Source: a virus
Virus record (IMG/VR): IMGVR_UViG_3300042507_002438
Coordinates: 1 to 63,187 of that record
DNA: 63,187 nt
Direction: 5' to 3' (one strand)
A model generated the notes under the pieces. That model did not search any database, was not told the origin of the DNA, and worked only from the letters and a program-made list of their open reading frames with translations. Made by a program: the position numbers and the translations under genes. Positions 1 to 6,285 of the stretch are shown piece by piece; the first letter of the stretch is position 1, and every line of letters starts with the position of its first letter.

Positions 1-197
1 GAAATACTGCCGTAGGGAAAACAACATCAAGCACCAACACGTCTTTACCTAATTTTAACACATACATTGGAGCAACTAATTTTAGTGGTACTGCTGCTCA
101 ATTTTCATCAAAACAAAATGCTTTTGCACACATAGGAGATGGTTTAACAACAGTTGAATTTAATAACCTTTATTCAGCAGTACAATTAATGCAACTT
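1..197. repeat. Terminal redundancy, left copy
   Basis: This stretch is repeated at 62991-63187 with one difference, A at 128 against G at 63118. That is a synonymous Ala codon change inside the fibre gene. It points to a circularly permuted or concatemeric genome closed during assembly. A real direct terminal repeat of about 197 bp is less likely because the repeat lies inside a coding frame. Confidence 0.9.
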
Positions 198-218
198 AAT
201 TTAAATAGGAACGTATGA
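1..218 (+). CDS. C-terminal end of tail-fibre-like protein (partial, joins 62387-63187)
   Basis: The frame is open from the first base (first full codon at 3) and stops with TGA at 216-218. The first 197 bases repeat the window end, and the reading frame there continues exactly into this one. The complete gene therefore starts at 62387 and crosses the assembly join, giving about 273 residues. The protein is rich in Thr, Ser, Asn and Gly, as expected of a receptor-binding or fibre-tip protein. The stop overlaps the ATG of the next gene (ATGA), which suggests translational coupling. Confidence 0.75.
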   Translation, partial: NTAVGKTTSSTNTSLPNFNTYIGATNFSGTAAQFSSKQNAFAHIGDGLTTVEFNNLYSAVQLMQLNLNRNV

Positions 219-445
219 TAGGCTATATTTTAACCGAAGAACAATACACCGAAATTCAAGGCAAAGAATTTGCACCATTTCAGCATTTTAACTGCGTTCA
301 AGATGTCAATGATGTTTGGTTCAACTTTGTAACTGAACAACAAATACCTTTAATACAAGCATCTCAATACGCTTGGGTTTTAACATTGCCACAAGGCGAA
401 TATATCGCTAAACCAACACCTAACCCATTCAATGAAACTAACTGA
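215..445 (+). CDS. Hypothetical 76-aa protein downstream of tail-fibre gene
   Basis: A small acidic, Gln- and aromatic-rich soluble protein with no signal peptide or membrane segment. It overlaps the end of the fibre gene by four bases (ATGA), so the two are probably translated together. Its place between the fibre gene and the lysis genes would fit a fibre chaperone or small virion accessory protein, but nothing in the sequence proves this. The family is not recognised. Confidence 0.6.
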   Translation: MIGYILTEEQYTEIQGKEFAPFQHFNCVQDVNDVWFNFVTEQQIPLIQASQYAWVLTLPQGEYIAKPTPNPFNETN

Positions 446-450
446 TACCA

Positions 451-708
451 ATGAAACTACCAATAGACTTTGAACAATTTAAAAGCGATCCAACCAAGGC
501 AATAACATTCCTTATGTTGGTTGTTGTGAGTGTGCTATATTATCGTGCTGAACGCCAAAGTAAAGCCATCAATGACCGTTGTGAAAAGCGTTTGGAATTA
601 TGTGAGGCTAAACTTGAAAAGATGTCAAAAATGTTAAAAACGCAAGATTCGCTTTGTTCTGCGTTAATTACTGAAATAAGCATTTACAAAAATTTAGGTA
701 AAATATGA
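451..708 (+). CDS. Small membrane-anchored coiled-coil protein (Rz-like)
   Basis: 85 residues. One hydrophobic helix lies at about residues 17-31 (ITFLMLVVVSVLYY), followed by a charged, heptad-rich stretch (about 35-70) with Cys at three positions. A short N-terminus, one membrane segment and a periplasmic coiled coil match an Rz-type inner-membrane spanin subunit or another lysis accessory. It overlaps the next gene by four bases and lies in a lysis-type cluster with a holin-like gene. The assignment rests on topology only. Confidence 0.55.
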   Translation: MKLPIDFEQFKSDPTKAITFLMLVVVSVLYYRAERQSKAINDRCEKRLELCEAKLEKMSKMLKTQDSLCSALITEISIYKNLGKI

Positions 709-899
709 AACTACTTTACGCAATAGCAATAATAGCCTTAATTATGGCGGTTGCAATTGAACCTGATATTGAGCAGAAAGCCGAAGAGCAAATCCACCAT
801 TCGGAAATGATGTGTGATTCTGCGGCAATTGTTTTGGAAGAAATCAGAGCCGTTAATGATAGTCTTTTAATTGAAAAATATTTCTATGAGAATAAGTGA
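705..899 (+). CDS. Small secreted or membrane-tethered protein
   Basis: 64 residues. The N-terminal hydrophobic helix (LLYAIAIIALIMAVAIEP, about residues 3-20) has no lipobox. A helical, acidic tail with one Cys follows. It could be a spanin partner of the 451-708 gene or a small membrane protein. It overlaps its neighbours on both sides, so the cluster is translationally coupled. No named family is recognised. Confidence 0.5.
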   Translation: MKLLYAIAIIALIMAVAIEPDIEQKAEEQIHHSEMMCDSAAIVLEEIRAVNDSLLIEKYFYENK

Positions 900-1089
900 G
901 TTATTCAAAGGTGACAAAGGCGAATTTTCGTCTAAGAGGTTTGTTGGTATTTTTGGGGCTTTGGTTCTATTTGGCTCTATGGTTTATTATAATAGCGATA
1001 AACTCGTGGAGGCGGTGGAGTTCATCACGATATTTTCGTTAGGGTACACAGTAATTGATAAATATACAAATGGCAAGCAAGGATCCTAG
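886..1089 (+). CDS. Putative holin, two transmembrane segments
   Basis: 67 residues from the ATG at 886; the longer frame back to 871 begins with TTG and overlaps the previous gene more deeply. A short charged N-terminus ending in the FSSKR stretch is followed by two hydrophobic segments (about residues 19-34 and 44-57) and a short charged tail. The N-terminal SSKR plus two membrane helices is a common layout of small holin-like proteins in Bacteroidota phages. A role in timing lysis is inferred from topology and context. Confidence 0.55.
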   Translation: MRISELFKGDKGEFSSKRFVGIFGALVLFGSMVYYNSDKLVEAVEFITIFSLGYTVIDKYTNGKQGS

Positions 1090-1375
1090 ACTAGAAAGAG
1101 CTGGAGTAAGCGGGTTTAACAAACCCAAGAAAACTCCTGGACACCCAACAAAGTCTCACATTGTTGTGGCTAAGGAAGGTGAAAAAATTAAGACGATACG
1201 TTTTGGGCAGCAGGGAGTAAAGACAAACCAGACTGTTGGTCAGCGTGAGGCGTTCAAATCTCGTCACGCTAAAAACATCTCTAAAGGTAAGATGTCAGCC
1301 GCTTATTGGGCTGACAAAGTAAAATGGAGCCCAAGTAAGACTGCGTCTCCAAGTAAAAAGTGGAAGAAGGGATGA
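1070..1375 (+). CDS. Conserved-type basic phage protein (SAAYWADKVKW motif)
   Basis: 101 residues from the ATG at 1070 (MASKDPRLERAG). The extension back to 1055 is not needed. The protein is Lys- and Ser-rich with PTKSHIVVAKEGEKIKTIRF near the N-terminus and a C-terminal RHAKNISKGKMSAAYWADKV block, a pattern I associate with a family of unknown function in phages. The high positive charge suggests nucleic acid contact. It overlaps the previous and next genes by a few bases. Confidence 0.65.
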   Translation: MASKDPRLERAGVSGFNKPKKTPGHPTKSHIVVAKEGEKIKTIRFGQQGVKTNQTVGQREAFKSRHAKNISKGKMSAAYWADKVKWSPSKTASPSKKWKKG

Positions 1376-1716
1376 AAGACGCTTGCTACAAAAAAGTAAA
1401 GGCACAGTACGACGTGTTCCCTAGTGCTAGGGCGTCTCAGGCAATAGCAAAGTGCAGAAAGTCTTCAGGCAATGTCAAGAAGACGGAGAAGGGAGCGAGC
1501 CTCAAGAGATGGGAAAGTGAAAAGTGGCAGGACACCAAGTCTGGCAAGGCATGTGGGGCTGGAGGTAAGAATGAATACTGTAGGCCAACTAAGAGGGTAA
1601 GTTTAAAGACTCCGGTCACAAAGTCTGAAATGTCAAGCTCTCAGCTATCAAAAAAGAAGGCAGAGAAGTCTGCTGTAGGAATGGGTAACAAAGTAAAACC
1701 AGTAAAGAAAAAGTAA
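1372..1716 (+). CDS. DUF5872-like Cys/Lys-rich protein
   Basis: 114 residues from the ATG at 1372, which overlaps the previous stop. It begins with CYKKVKAQYDVFPSARASQA, continues with KCRKSSG, then LKRWESEKWQDTKSGKACG and YCRPTKRVSLKTPVT. This order matches a small domain of unknown function (DUF5872 as I remember it) in phages and large eukaryotic viruses. Four or more Cys in basic surroundings may bind metal. The tail is Lys-rich (KPVKKK). The function is unknown. Confidence 0.6.
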   Translation: MKDACYKKVKAQYDVFPSARASQAIAKCRKSSGNVKKTEKGASLKRWESEKWQDTKSGKACGAGGKNEYCRPTKRVSLKTPVTKSEMSSSQLSKKKAEKSAVGMGNKVKPVKKK

Positions 1717-1856
1717 TGGCTAAAAAAGAAAAACCATCAACCAGTTCTTGGTCTCCAAAGCCGTCAATAAAAAGACCGGGTGTTCACGCAAAGTCAAAGT
1801 CTAGTAAGCTAAAGTCTAGCAAGAACTACACCAAAAAGAGTAGGGGTCAGGGATAA
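1716..1856 (+). CDS. Short Lys/Ser-rich protein, 46 aa
   Basis: A 46-residue frame that starts on the last base of the previous stop (TAATG). It has the composition MAKKEKPSTSSWSPKPSIKR then PGVHAKSKSSKLKSSKNY, ending in RGQG. I recognise this style of tiny basic protein from Bacteroidota phages. Coupling to the upstream gene and the clear composition support its being real. Its role is unknown; DNA or RNA binding is possible. Confidence 0.6.
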   Translation: MAKKEKPSTSSWSPKPSIKRPGVHAKSKSSKLKSSKNYTKKSRGQG

Positions 1857-1867
1857 CAAAAATATAT

Positions 1868-1875
1868 TATCTTTG
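1868..1875 (+). promoter_or_regulatory. Bacteroidota -7 promoter element (TATCTTTG)
   Basis: TATCTTTG fits TAnnTTTG. The ATG of the next gene lies only four bases downstream, so the transcript would be leaderless or nearly so. Confidence 0.65.
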
Positions 1876-1879
1876 TGCT

Positions 1880-2137
1880 ATGAGCTATACTAAACTCCAG
1901 GCGGGACGTGCAGCAGCAGTTACGCCATCAGATACAGTAAATATACCGGCAGTTACCGGTGGAACTAATAACGGGTGTGTTTTGTATGTTGGCGGTACCG
2001 GAACATTAAAGGTTACTACTATTGGTGGTGACGATGTTACGTTTACTGGAGTACCAACCGGAACATTTATCCCTGTTCACGTGGTAAGGGTTTGGGCAAC
2101 CGGAACTTCAGCTACATCAATAGTGGCTCTATGGTAA
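1880..2137 (+). CDS. Small beta-rich virion-type protein (paralogue of 60784-61122)
   Basis: 85 residues, rich in Gly, Thr and Val, with alternating beta-strand character. The blocks TPSDTVNIPAV, LYVGGTGTLKV and TGTSATS recur in the same order in the protein at 60784-61122, so the two are paralogues. This type of small all-beta protein is usually a head-decoration, spike-base or fibre accessory protein. It is driven by its own promoter and would be translated from a near-leaderless message. Confidence 0.6.
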   Translation: MSYTKLQAGRAAAVTPSDTVNIPAVTGGTNNGCVLYVGGTGTLKVTTIGGDDVTFTGVPTGTFIPVHVVRVWATGTSATSIVALW

Positions 2138-2161
2138 TCGGTATCGGCATATTTATTTAAC

Positions 2162-2416
2162 ATGCCAAAGAATAAGGTAGTAGCAAAAAACAATAGACCC
2201 GGATCCAATAAGGCTACCGGTAGGGACTATTCATACGACAAGAAGTACCAGTCAACAGAGGAGAGAAAGAAGTACAGGGTTGAATTAAATAAGGCCAACA
2301 GAAAAGACGGTACATATGGAAATGGCGATAAGATGGACAAAAGCCACACCAAGTCTGGCAAGTTAGTCAACGAGTCACAGTCTAAAAATAGAGCAAGAAA
2401 TAGAGGTAAAAAATGA
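2162..2416 (+). CDS. Small very basic protein (GRDYSYDKKYQ motif)
   Basis: 84 residues, strongly basic and Asn-rich. It contains GRDYSYDKKYQSTEERKKYR followed by NKANRKDGTYGNGDKMD and ends in NRARNRGKK. The central motif is one I associate with a common small protein of Bacteroidota phages, sometimes placed near head genes. The role is unknown; nucleic acid binding is plausible from charge. It overlaps the next gene by four bases. Confidence 0.6.
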   Translation: MPKNKVVAKNNRPGSNKATGRDYSYDKKYQSTEERKKYRVELNKANRKDGTYGNGDKMDKSHTKSGKLVNESQSKNRARNRGKK

Positions 2417-2799
2417 GATGGTTAATTATAACTTTACTACTGTCTGGGTGTTCGGCCAACTGGCACATGAAAAGAGTCTGCAAAAAGGACCCAATGCTAT
2501 GCCAGCCGAAAAAGATAGTAGTACTAGACACAATAGTGTACACAGATACGCTAGAATTTTACGAGGAATACTTTACGGACGTACACGACACAATAGTAAT
2601 TGACACTGGAAGCGTTACCGTTAAGATTATTAGAGAGCACGACATAATAAAGACTTACATCAAGCAGAGGCCAGACACAATAAGAATTACAAAGTCTGTT
2701 ACAATGCCTCCGCAGATCGTTTATACTGAGTCGTGGTTTAAATGGTGGTATCTTTTGATTATATTTGCTATATTTGCACTTATAATCAAAATCAAATGA
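2413..2799 (+). CDS. Putative u-spanin: lipoprotein with C-terminal membrane helix
   Basis: 128 residues. The N-terminal type II signal peptide carries a lipobox (LLLSGC, Cys13). A periplasmic stretch rich in Asp, Thr, Val and Ile follows (about 35-105), and a C-terminal membrane helix ends the protein (WWYLLIIFAIFALIIKIK, about 110-128). An outer-membrane lipid anchor plus an inner-membrane helix in one protein is the hallmark of unimolecular spanins such as T1 gp11, which fuse the two membranes at the end of lysis. It lies near the holin-like gene. The call is topology-based. Confidence 0.6.
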   Translation: MRWLIITLLLSGCSANWHMKRVCKKDPMLCQPKKIVVLDTIVYTDTLEFYEEYFTDVHDTIVIDTGSVTVKIIREHDIIKTYIKQRPDTIRITKSVTMPPQIVYTESWFKWWYLLIIFAIFALIIKIK

Positions 2800-3035
2800 A
2801 TACAATCACACAAGAAGAATTACAGTCTCTAAGAGACTTAAACCAGTCTGTATCTAACCTAAAGACGATGATCGCAGACTATGACATCAAAAAGCATTAC
2901 GCACTAGACAAGATTTTACGTCACGCTAACGAGTTAAATTCGTTATACGCTTCAATGGAAGAGAGGTACGGAAAGATCGAGATCAATCTTGAGACTGGAG
3001 AGTATGTTAATCAGGAAGATATCAATAGGGAGTGA
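2796..3035 (+). CDS. Hypothetical helical protein, 79 aa
   Basis: The start is placed at the ATG at 2796, which overlaps the previous stop (AAATGA); the longer frame to 2742 lies inside the spanin gene. The protein is mostly amphipathic helix (about residues 5-60) and ends with a YGKIEINLETGEYV block, typical of short phage proteins that ride in head operons. The following frame overlaps its end by about 30 bases. No function can be named. Confidence 0.6.
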   Translation: MNTITQEELQSLRDLNQSVSNLKTMIADYDIKKHYALDKILRHANELNSLYASMEERYGKIEINLETGEYVNQEDINRE

Positions 3036-3228
3036 CTATAAGAACTCCATGAACTACCTGGTGGGTCAGCCTGTCTTAAATAATACATACAAGATACACG
3101 ACATTACCAGGGAGTCAAAGGGTGACGTTACCATATGGATCAAGAGTGAAGATTCTGGCGAGATAATGCGCTGGAAAAACTTCAACTCAAACATGCCAAT
3201 ATCATTCGAGTACAACATAGACTTTTAA
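3004..3228 (+). CDS. Hypothetical small beta-rich protein (MNYLVGQPVLNNTYKI)
   Basis: 74 residues from the ATG at 3004; other possible starts are 2989 and 3049. It contains IGSDYKNSMNYLVGQPVL and ends in SNMPISFEYNIDF, patterns that look like a conserved phage family encoded just before terminase genes in related phages. No membrane or catalytic motif is visible. The stop touches the next ATG. The start position is uncertain because the conserved-looking block begins upstream of the most internal ATG. Confidence 0.55.
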   Translation: MLIRKISIGSDYKNSMNYLVGQPVLNNTYKIHDITRESKGDVTIWIKSEDSGEIMRWKNFNSNMPISFEYNIDF

Positions 3229-3779
3229 TGAAATCTACTTACTACGTGCTGGTTGAGCCAGTAGACGGAAAGGAGTACGCAAATCAGACCAAGGACGGGC
3301 TGATTCTTAATGTCAGCATAGAAGACTTTAAGTCAACCCAGCGCCTTGCGAGGGTAGTGGGAGTACCAGGGGCAATGAGCCTTGATGTATTGGTTGGCGA
3401 CATTATTGTTGTCCACCATAACGTGTTTAGATCAAACTATGACATGAGGGGCAGACTAAAGAAGTCTAACTACCTGATAGAGAATAGTCTTTACTACGTA
3501 GAGCCGGAGAGGGTGTACATGATAATGCGTGACGGAGAGTGGAAGATGTTTGGCGACTACGCATTTGTGGAGCCGGTAAAAAGAAGCACGGACGGATACC
3601 ACAGCAACTCAGCTGCATACGTTGAGATGGTTGGAAGGGTGTCTATGATCGATGAGTCTTTTGGTAGCGTTCATGTTGGTGACTTAATAACATTCCAGAA
3701 GGAGAGTGAGTACGAGTTTAGGATTAATGATCAGAAGTACTACAGGATACCAACCAAAAACATAGTAGCCGTATTATGA
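3228..3779 (+). CDS. Tandem Cpn10/GroES-like fold protein
   Basis: 183 residues. Two halves each look like a co-chaperonin-10 barrel. The first has YYVLVEPVDGKEY, then RVVGVPG and VLVGDIIVVHHNVF. The second has DYAFVEPVKRS, then MVGRVSMI, VHVGDLITF and a closing RIPTKNIVAVL, resembling the end of GroES proteins. Known Cpn10 proteins cap GroEL. Here the gene lies just before the terminase genes, far from the phage's own groEL/groES, so it may be a modified chaperonin cap or a structural protein reusing the fold. The fold call is by eye. Confidence 0.55.
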   Translation: MKSTYYVLVEPVDGKEYANQTKDGLILNVSIEDFKSTQRLARVVGVPGAMSLDVLVGDIIVVHHNVFRSNYDMRGRLKKSNYLIENSLYYVEPERVYMIMRDGEWKMFGDYAFVEPVKRSTDGYHSNSAAYVEMVGRVSMIDESFGSVHVGDLITFQKESEYEFRINDQKYYRIPTKNIVAVL

Positions 3780-4057
3780 CAACAAAAAACACTAGAGAAG
3801 AAATCATAAAAGCCGGAGAGATAGCAGTTAAGGAACTCATTAGGGTTGCTAAAGAGGAGATACTCACCGGGGATAAGGACAACGAGCTGGCCGCTGATAG
3901 GTTAAAGAATGCTGCTGCCACAAAGAAGTTGGCAATATTTGACGCGTTTGACATCTTGAACAGGATCGAGGACGAGCGAAATGTAATAGAGTCAATGCAG
4001 GGTGGCCAGAAGCAGGACAAGCCAAAGGGAGGGTTTGCTGAAAAGTTTAGTAAATGA
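3776..4057 (+). CDS. Putative terminase small subunit
   Basis: 93 residues, helical and charged. It carries ELAADRLKNAAATKKLAIFD followed by AFDILNRIEDERNVIES and a KGGFAEKFSK tail. It lies directly before, and overlaps by four bases with, the large terminase gene, the usual place of a small terminase that recognises the packaging site. No helix-turn-helix is obvious, so the call is mainly positional. It starts inside the stop of the Cpn10-like gene. Confidence 0.5.
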   Translation: MTTKNTREEIIKAGEIAVKELIRVAKEEILTGDKDNELAADRLKNAAATKKLAIFDAFDILNRIEDERNVIESMQGGQKQDKPKGGFAEKFSK

Positions 4058-6285
4058 GCAGCGACTACAAGCTATACGACAAGAAGGACGCATCCAGTAT
4101 AGTTCCTGTATCTACGCTGAAGAAAAGAAACGATGAAAAGTCTTGGGAGTACGGGTACAACGAAGAGTATGACCTTGTTGTTATATCTAAGGATGGGACT
4201 ATTGGAGACGTATACGTCATCAACTCGGTCAGAATTGCATTGCCAGGCACGCCAAAAGAAGTTGAGGACAGAGGAGACAGGTGGCACCCACAGGAGTACC
4301 CAAAAGAACTAGAAAAGGTAAAGACCATATTTGACTGGAATAGGAAGCCAAAGGAGTTTCATTCCAGGTGGGTCGACTACGTAGAGAGTGAGTTCGATAG
4401 AAGGGAGTATGGGTTCTGGTTTATGAACAATAAAAAGCCTACGTACATAACTGGCACCCACTACATGTACTTACAGTGGACCAAGATTGACGTCGGTCTT
4501 CCAGACTTTCGTGAGGCGAACAGGATTTTCTTTATATACTTTGAGGCGTGCAAGGCAGACAATAGGTGCTTTGGTATGATATACCTAAAGAATCGTCGTT
4601 CTGGATTCTCGTTTATGAGTGCATCTGAGATAGTCAACCAGGCAACCATGTCAAAGGACGCAAGGTTTGGAATACTATCCAAGACGGGAGACGACGCCAA
4701 AAAACTATTTACTGACAAGGTTGTTAACATATCAAACAACTATCCATTCTTCTTCAAGCCCATACAGGACGGTATGGACAGGCCAAAGACTGAGTTAGCC
4801 TATAGAGTGCCAGCCTCTAAGATCACAAAGAGGAGCATGGTCAAGATCGAGGACGAGGACATGGACGGACTTAATACGACCATAGACTGGAAGAATACAG
4901 CAGACAACAGCTATGACGGAGAAAAGGTAAAACTTCTTATTCATGACGAGAGCGGAAAGTGGGTTCAGCCAAATAACATCCTAAATAACTGGCGAGTTAC
5001 CAAGACGTGCCTTCGTTTGGGTAGCCGCATTATAGGAAAGTGCATGATGGGTTCCACGTCAAACGCATTAGACAAGGGAGGAGGGAACTTCAAGAAGCTG
5101 TACGAGGACTCTGATCCATCACAAAGAAATGACAACGGACAGACCAAGAGCGGACTGTACAGGCTATTCATTCCGATGGAGTGGAACTTTGAAGGATACA
5201 TAGACGTTCATGGCATGCCCGTGTTTCATAAGCCAAAGTCTCCAATACGTGGAGTTGACGGCTCGATGATAAAGAACGGGGTTATTGACTACTGGGAGAA
5301 CGAGGTTGCTTCATTAAAGTCTGACGCAGACGCACTAAACGAATTTTATAGGCAGTTCCCTAGAACGGAGTCTCACGCGTTCAGGGACGAGAGCAAGGCA
5401 AGTATATTCAACCTTACTAAGATATACCAGCAGATCGACTACAACGGGTCTTTAATGCAGGACCGCGTGCTTACCCGTGGGTATTTTCACTGGAAGGACG
5501 GAAAGAAGGACACAGAGGTGGTGTGGACCCCAGACAACAAGGGGAGGTTTATAGTGTCATGGCTACCACCGGTTGGAATGAGAAACAACACGGTGAAACG
5601 TGGAGACTCATTCTATCCAGGCAATGAGCACGTAGGAAGCTTTGGGTGTGACCCGTATGACATATCTGGTGTGGTTGGAGGTGGTGGCTCTAATGGTGCA
5701 CTACACGGGCTTACCAAGTTTCACATGGACGACGGGCCAAGCAATAGGTTCTTTCTTGAGTACATAGCAAGACCGCAGACGGCTGAGATATTTTTCGAGG
5801 ACGTACTGATGGCATGCTTTTATTATGGGATGCCAGTGCTTGCAGAGAACAACAAGCCAAGGCTACTGTATCACTTCAAGAATAGGGGCTATAGAGCGTT
5901 CTCTATGAACAGGCCAGACAAACAGAAGCATAACCTGTCTAAGACAGAAAAAGAGTTAGGCGGTATACCAAATACTTCGGAGGACGTAAAACAGTCGCAC
6001 GCATCAGCCATAGAGACCTACATAGAAAAGTATGTTGGCATAGACTTAGATGGGGTGTATAGGTCTTCTGACGAGATGGGTTACATGTATTTCAATAGGA
6101 CTTTAGAGGACTGGGCTAGATTTGACATAAATAATCGTACAAGACATGACGCATCTATCAGTAGCGGACTTGCCATAATGGCGAACATGAGGCACGACTT
6201 TATCTCTGAAAAGAAGCAATCAAAAATAAGTGTTAAATTTGCAACATACAACAACAAAGGTTACTCTAGCGAGATCATAAAGTAG
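4054..6285 (+). CDS. terL: Terminase large subunit
   Basis: 743 residues: the packaging ATPase and nuclease that pumps DNA into the prohead. The P-loop region is a deviant Walker A (KNRRSGFSFMS, about residues 177-187). The Walker B is clear (LLIHDES, D298 E299). The nuclease half begins with GCDPYD (D533, D536) and continues with acidic residues in FLEYIARPQTAEIFFEDV and VLAENNK. The length is at the large end for the family. The portal gene follows directly, with its ATG touching the stop. The RRSGFS loop lacks the usual GKS/T order, a known variation in some terminases. Confidence 0.9.
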   Translation: MSSDYKLYDKKDASSIVPVSTLKKRNDEKSWEYGYNEEYDLVVISKDGTIGDVYVINSVRIALPGTPKEVEDRGDRWHPQEYPKELEKVKTIFDWNRKPKEFHSRWVDYVESEFDRREYGFWFMNNKKPTYITGTHYMYLQWTKIDVGLPDFREANRIFFIYFEACKADNRCFGMIYLKNRRSGFSFMSASEIVNQATMSKDARFGILSKTGDDAKKLFTDKVVNISNNYPFFFKPIQDGMDRPKTELAYRVPASKITKRSMVKIEDEDMDGLNTTIDWKNTADNSYDGEKVKLLIHDESGKWVQPNNILNNWRVTKTCLRLGSRIIGKCMMGSTSNALDKGGGNFKKLYEDSDPSQRNDNGQTKSGLYRLFIPMEWNFEGYIDVHGMPVFHKPKSPIRGVDGSMIKNGVIDYWENEVASLKSDADALNEFYRQFPRTESHAFRDESKASIFNLTKIYQQIDYNGSLMQDRVLTRGYFHWKDGKKDTEVVWTPDNKGRFIVSWLPPVGMRNNTVKRGDSFYPGNEHVGSFGCDPYDISGVVGGGGSNGALHGLTKFHMDDGPSNRFFLEYIARPQTAEIFFEDVLMACFYYGMPVLAENNKPRLLYHFKNRGYRAFSMNRPDKQKHNLSKTEKELGGIPNTSEDVKQSHASAIETYIEKYVGIDLDGVYRSSDEMGYMYFNRTLEDWARFDINNRTRHDASISSGLAIMANMRHDFISEKKQSKISVKFATYNNKGYSSEIIK

